A DNA stretch of 64,000 bases from Bidens hawaiensis (lineage: Eukaryota > Streptophyta > Magnoliopsida > Asterales > Asteraceae). The position numbers and the translations under genes are program-made. The notes under the pieces were generated by a model, which had not been told where the DNA came from, did no database searches, and saw only the letters and a program-made list of their open reading frames with translations. This document shows, piece by piece, positions 58,893 to 64,000 of the stretch (position 1 is the stretch's first letter; the number at the start of each line of letters is the position of its first letter). The DNA is taken from positions 379,501-443,500 of the forward strand of contig JAIQDT010000106.1 of assembly GCA_021521415.1 (NCBI GenBank), given 5' to 3'.

Positions 58893-59767
58893 AGCCAGCC
58901 CAACTGTAACCTATAAATTTTCCCATTAATTTATTGGGAACATGTTATTACACAATACCCTGTAGTTGTTCTCCACCTACACCAATCTGCCCGGTTTAGC
59001 GTGTCACATCACTATCTATGTCCATATAGCTTTGTATAAATGATTCTAAATATTTGAACCTTGTTTTTGAGGTTAGAGTGGTCGCCAAATGGTTTAGCAA
59101 TAGCTTTGTTTTAGGTTACCTTACCAATTATTGTGTGCTTTCTGCATATAAAAAAGTGGCCGCCAAATACTTTTCCGGTCACTTTGTAGCTTGTCAAATC
59201 AAGGGGGAAAGCTTGCATAAATATTGACTCATATTAAGTTCTTCAATTTCTTTGTCCAAACGGTTATTGATTGAACCAATGATTATCTTTATGTTGTTAT
59301 TGATTAATCAAGAGGTTCCTTAAAATAGGGGATTTGTTTTTTGGAATTTTAATAATTTGCTGGAGAACAAAGTGAAACTAGTGTAAGGTTACATTAGAGA
59401 ATGCATTAGGAGATTATCAAAAAATCCCAAAAGATTATTAATTGTTGCACCCAAGAAGTTTTATAACAAAATTTTGAAGATCATGGTATAGATGTGTGTT
59501 TCCTTACTAGTTACTGAATCAAGAAATATATACATATGTTCAAATAGTCGTGGTTGCAAGGTATGTTGATAAATGCGAGCTTGTTAAAGAGTTATTAGTT
59601 TTGTTTGGAAGCTTTAGCATTTAATTTCTCTTAAATTTTCTGTTGGTGATTTATTTGCCTGATTTAATGATTTATTCGTTGAGTTTTACTTGTTAAATTT
59701 TCTGCAATACAACCGGTGGGTTAAGCAAACGAAGAGCTTTAATTTTGAAAGAAAATCCGTTAGCATA
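58893..59767. other. Intergenic region
   Basis: No gene; anonymous AT-rich sequence between the LINE fragment and array 2. Confidence 0.5.
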
Positions 59768-60430
59768 TTATGTTACATAGGGTTTTCGCGGGTTTTCACA
59801 ACTCAAATGAGTTTTCATTTTAACCTGACCCTATATATATATATATATATATAGGTGAGATCAAATAAAAACTCATCTTAAAGATAAAACTTAAAAACTC
59901 CTAAAAATTATTTTTAACTTTTTTTTAAAAAAATTTTGAAGTTTCATTTTTTTTCCATTATTCTTATATATATATTGTTATTGATTCCAAAAAAAAACAT
60001 TGCTGTAACCTTGTCGATGTAGTGCACATGTGTAATAGTGTGCATTGCATATATACAAAGTGTTGTATTGTATAGAATACAACACTATTGCACATATTTG
60101 ATACAACACTATCGTATATATGCAATATAAGACTAATACGCACATCGAATACGCATTAGGTAGTATGTATAATACAACATTAACGCACATGTGCACTACA
60201 TCGACTTTTATTTTATTATTTTTTTTGCATATAATACAACACTACTACACATATATAATACACACGCGCATTACAACAGTTTTTTTTTAATTTTTTCGAG
60301 TGAAGGGTAAGAAAATATAAGAATAATGGCAAAAACAGAAATTTAAAAATATTTTTTTATTTTTAATTAAAATAATTCTTTAAGAGTTTTTGAGTTTTCT
60401 CTCTAAAGATAAGTTTTCTCTTGATCCTTT

Positions 60431-60468
<38 letters not shown>

Positions 60469-62423
60469 GAGATTTCAATTAAGAACCCCTTTGAGTTTTA
60501 AGAACTCGAAAGAACTTAGTGTAACGATTTTTTTTTTCGAATTTTTTTTACACATGCTTAATATATGTAAGTTACATTCACGTAAAAAAATTACAGAATT
60601 TTTTACGCACCGAGTCGACTTTTTACACATGTGTAACGGACGTAAAAGTTAGTGTAACCACTTACATATTTATTCTCTCTCATACTTTGACTTTTTTGCC
60701 AGATTTAATCTCAACCACATATTACAATCCATTTAATTTAATGTGTGGCCTAGAATTGCATTCTTAAGTTCTTAAAACTCAATATGGTTCTCAAAATATC
60801 ACTCCCATATATATATATATATATTAGTTTAGGTTATTTTTATATAATTTAATAGTAAAAGTAGTGAGCCTTTTTTTAATTAAAATTGATGGGGTGGAAA
60901 AATTATTTACTAAAATGTGTGATTTGAAACCTATTTACTAAAATAGGTAATTCTCATTTATTCCATTATTTACTAATCTATTATAACTTTTTTCTTTTTC
61001 TTTTTATTTAATCAACCTATTATCATTATTTTTTTAGTTTTACTTTTTAATCAACATATTTAAGACGTTTTTTTAAATAATTAGTTATATTAAGCCTAAG
61101 TAAAATAAAAACAAAATAATAAGCTAAATAGAAATGAAATAAAAGTTCCAAAATATACTTAACAAAACTAATAAATTAATGCAAATGTTTTACTTGTCTT
61201 TCTTTAAATTAAGAAGTCAAGATAATTGAGTTTTCATTTAGCAAACAAACCTATAGCTTCTTTAGGGTTATGTTTAATATATAACTATTATTTAATAGTC
61301 TTGTTGAATTACAATATCTTTATTTTATTCTTTTTTTAATATACCTAGTTGTATTATTGCTTTAGGATAAAATGCGGATCTAATTCAGTAAAATTTATGA
61401 ATATTCCTCCTAAAAACGATTTATATCATGATATGATTTTGAAAAAAAAAATTGGTCTTGTTATTTAAACACGTGATGCTTTTTTCTTGATTGATAACTA
61501 GGTTAGAGCCCGTGTTTCACACGGGTGAAAAATATAATAAAAATAAAAAATTGTTATATATAATACATTAATTATAAGTGAATTAACAATATATCATTTA
61601 GAAGTCAAGAAATTTAACAGAATAATTACTTAAGTGGAGTTGGCAAGCATTTTTAGTTTGAAACATGAGGTCTTGGGTTCGAGACTTGTATCACACAATA
61701 ATTTATTTTTCAAAATTTTACAAAATGTTATCTTCATATGATGATGGTTGTATTTGAAGAGAGCATGCTCCATATTTTCGCGGGTTTTCACAACTCAAAT
61801 GAGTTTTCATTTTAACCTGACCCTATATATATGTATATATATATAGGTGAGATCAAATAAAAACTCATCTTAAAGATAAAACTTAAAAACTCTTAAAAAT
61901 TATTTTTAACTTTTTTTTAAAAAAATTTTTGAAGTTTCTTTTTTTTTTTCCATTATTCTTATATATATATTGTTATTGATTCCAAAAAAAACCTTGCTGT
62001 AACCTTGTCGATGTAGTGCACATGTGTAATAGTGTGCATTGCATATATACAAAGTGTTGTATTGTATAGAATACAACACTATTGCACATATTTGATACAA
62101 CACTATCGTATATATGCAATATAAGACTAATACGCACATCGAATACGCATTAGGTGGTATGTATAATACAACATTACGCACATGTGCACTACATCGACTT
62201 TTATTTTATTATTTTTTTTGCATATAATACAACACTACTACACATATATAATACACACGCGCATTACAGCAGTTTTTTTTTAATTTTTTCGAGTGAAGAG
62301 TAAGAAAATATAAGAATAATGGCAAAAACAGAAATTTAAAAATATTTTTTTATTTTTAATTAAAATAATTCTTTAGGAGTTTTTGAGTTTTCTCTCTAAA
62401 GATAAGTTTTCTCTTGATCCTTT

Positions 62424-62461
<38 letters not shown>

Positions 62462-63779
62462 GAGATTTCAATTAAGAACCCATTTGAGTTTTAAAAACTC
62501 GAAAGAACTTAGTGTAACGATTTTTTTTTTCGAATTTTTTTTACACATGCTTAATATATGTAAGTTACATACACGTAAAAAAATTACAGAATTTTTTACA
62601 CACCGAGTCGACTTTTTACACATGTGTAACTGACGTAAAAGTTAGTGTAACTACTTACATATTTATTCTCTCTCATACTTTGACTTTTTTGCCAGATTTA
62701 ATTTCAACCACATATTCCAATCCATTTAATTTAATGTGTGACCTAGAATTGAGTTCTTAAGTTCTTAAAACTCAATATGGTTCTTAAAATATCCCTCCCC
62801 AATATATATATATATATATATATATATTAGTTTAGGTTATTTTTATATAATTTAATAGTAAAAGCAGTGAGCCTTTTTTTTAATTAAAATTGATGGGGTG
62901 GAAAAATTATTTACTAAAATGTGTGATTTGAAACCTATTTACTGAAATAGGTAATTCTCATTTATTCCTTTATTTACTAATCTATTATAACTTTTTTCTT
63001 TTTCTTTTTATTTAATCAACCTATTATCATTATTTTTTTAGTTTTACTTTTTAATCAACACATTTAAGACGTTTTTTTAAATAATTAGTTATATTAAGCC
63101 TAAGTAAAATAAAAACAAAATAATAAGCTCAATAGAAATGAAATAAAATTTCCAAAATATACTTAACAAAACTAATAAATTAATGCAAATGTTTTACTTG
63201 TCTTTCTTTAAATTAAGAAGTCAAGATAATTGAGTTTTCATTTAGCAAACAAACCTATAGCTTCTTTAGGGTTATGTTTAATATATAACTATTATTTAAT
63301 AGTCTTGTTGAATTACAATATCTTTATTTTATTATTTTTTTAATATACCTAGTTGTATTATTGCTTTAGGATAAAATGCGGATCTAATTCAGTAAAATTT
63401 ATGAATATTCCTCTTAAAAACGATTTATATCATGATATGATTTTGAAAAAAAAAATTGGTCTTGTTATTTAAACACGTGATGCTTTTTTCTTGATTGATA
63501 ACTAGGTTAGAGCCCGTGTTTCACACGGGTGAAAAATATAATAAAAATAAAAAATTGTTATATATAATACATTAATTATAAGTGAATTAACAATATATCA
63601 TTTAGAAGTCAAGAAATTTAACAGAATAATTACTTAAGTGGAGTTGGCAAGCATTTTTAGTTTGAAACATGAGGTCTTGGGTTCGAGACTTGTATCACAC
63701 AATAATTTATTTTTCAAAATTTTACAAAATGTTATCTTCATATGAAGATGGTTGTATTTGAAGAGAACATGCTCCATAT
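59768..63779 (+). repeat. Array 2: two tandem copies of the same ~2.0-kb composite unit
   Basis: It begins with the right end of element E1 ('tgttacatagggttttcgcg', identical to 40543 onward). E2 then starts at 59854 and 61846 (spacing 1992). Order and orientation of E2, E3, spacer and Helitron end are as in array 1. It stops at 63779 at the point where the next E1 right end should follow ('gctccatatt'), so exactly two units are present. Array 2 lies ~10.5 kb from array 1, on the other side of the TSB-like gene. Confidence 0.92.
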
Positions 63780-64000
63780 TATGTTTGGTTCGGATGGTTT
63801 AAGAGTATGTTAGTTTTCGTCCTTATGGTTTGTCCAAATCAGCAATTTTAGCCAATAGTTTCAAATTTGCTATTTTCGTCCCCGTGGTTTCATTTCGCTT
63901 GCAATTAAACCCGAATTCACTAATTCTGTTAAGTTTGGTCATTAAATCCATCATTGTGCCCTTCACGTGAGGGGCAGTTTTGTCCTTTTTTCCCAAAATA
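63780..64000. mobile_element. Dispersed repeat at the window end
   Basis: The text 'ttttcgtccttatggtttgt', 'attttcgtccccgtggtttc' and 'attaaacccgaattcactaa' has the style of a common dispersed plant repeat. It abuts array 2 and runs out of the window, so type and ends are unknown. Confidence 0.35.

Noticed and set aside
40761..62181. A minus-strand ORF (Cys/Tyr-rich, 69-101 codons) repeated in all seven E2 copies, and a plus-strand ORF opposite it in most
   Set aside because: The copies are nearly identical at the DNA level, the frame ends differ between copies in the poly-A/T regions, and no codon-type pattern of change is visible. It follows from repeat amplification, not from selection on a protein.

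Overview
This is nuclear DNA of a eudicot: spliced GT-AG genes, a nuclear tRNA gene, plant-type LTR, RTE, Helitron, MITE and Cassandra TRIM elements, and AT-rich spacers. The style of the repeats (LTRs with a tgtcacaccccg end, (TA)n-flanked inverted-repeat elements) suggests Asteraceae, but that is inference.

Layout. 1-6.76 kb: decayed LTR retrotransposon on the minus strand, with an 8-copy 32-bp minisatellite. 6.78-10.8 kb: tandem array of about 365-bp units holding three insertions, namely a Mutator-type MITE (9-bp target duplication), a piece of plastid DNA (3' end of ndhG) and a small Helitron. 12.2-19.4 kb: three tandem 2-oxoglutarate/Fe(II) dioxygenase genes of the feruloyl-CoA 6'-hydroxylase type (coumarin pathway); only the first is intact. 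tRNA-Trp(CCA) lies at 16.7 kb between copies 2 and 3. 19.6-20.0 kb: Copia polymerase remnant. 20.2-22.2 kb: receptor-like cytoplasmic kinase pseudogene. 22.4-22.8 kb: small conserved plant protein (minus). 23.9-29.5 kb: 18-exon patatin-type phospholipase with LRR and armadillo-like regions (pPLAI type, minus). 31.9-36.8 kb: six-exon PCFS4-like polyadenylation and cleavage factor (plus), whose first intron carries a duplicated piece of exon 1. 37-40 kb: minisatellite, LTR-like DNA and anonymous spacer. 40.6-49.27 kb and 59.77-63.78 kb: two arrays of the same ~2.0-kb unit, built from (TA)n-flanked inverted-repeat elements and a Helitron 3' end. Between the arrays lie a truncated tryptophan synthase beta (TSB) last exon (49.3 kb), a Cassandra solo LTR (49.9 kb), a Copia-like LTR segment (51.8-52.6 kb), a complete five-exon TSB-like gene (54.4-56.9 kb) and an RTE LINE fragment (57.9-58.9 kb).

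Genes. Housekeeping-type genes (pPLAI-like, PCFS4-like, tRNA-Trp) sit beside two families showing birth and death: the dioxygenase triplet and the TSB-like gene with its broken relative. The most interesting object is the TSB-like gene. Its reading frame is complete and the PLP lysine is kept, but residues matching the catalytic Glu109, the carboxylate loop, Asp305, Arg379 and the glycine-rich phosphate loop of bacterial TrpB are changed, so it probably does not do the ordinary indole + serine reaction.

Exon limits come from reading GT-AG sites and family conservation by eye; no alignment or search was run. Motif comparisons rest on remembered family consensus.
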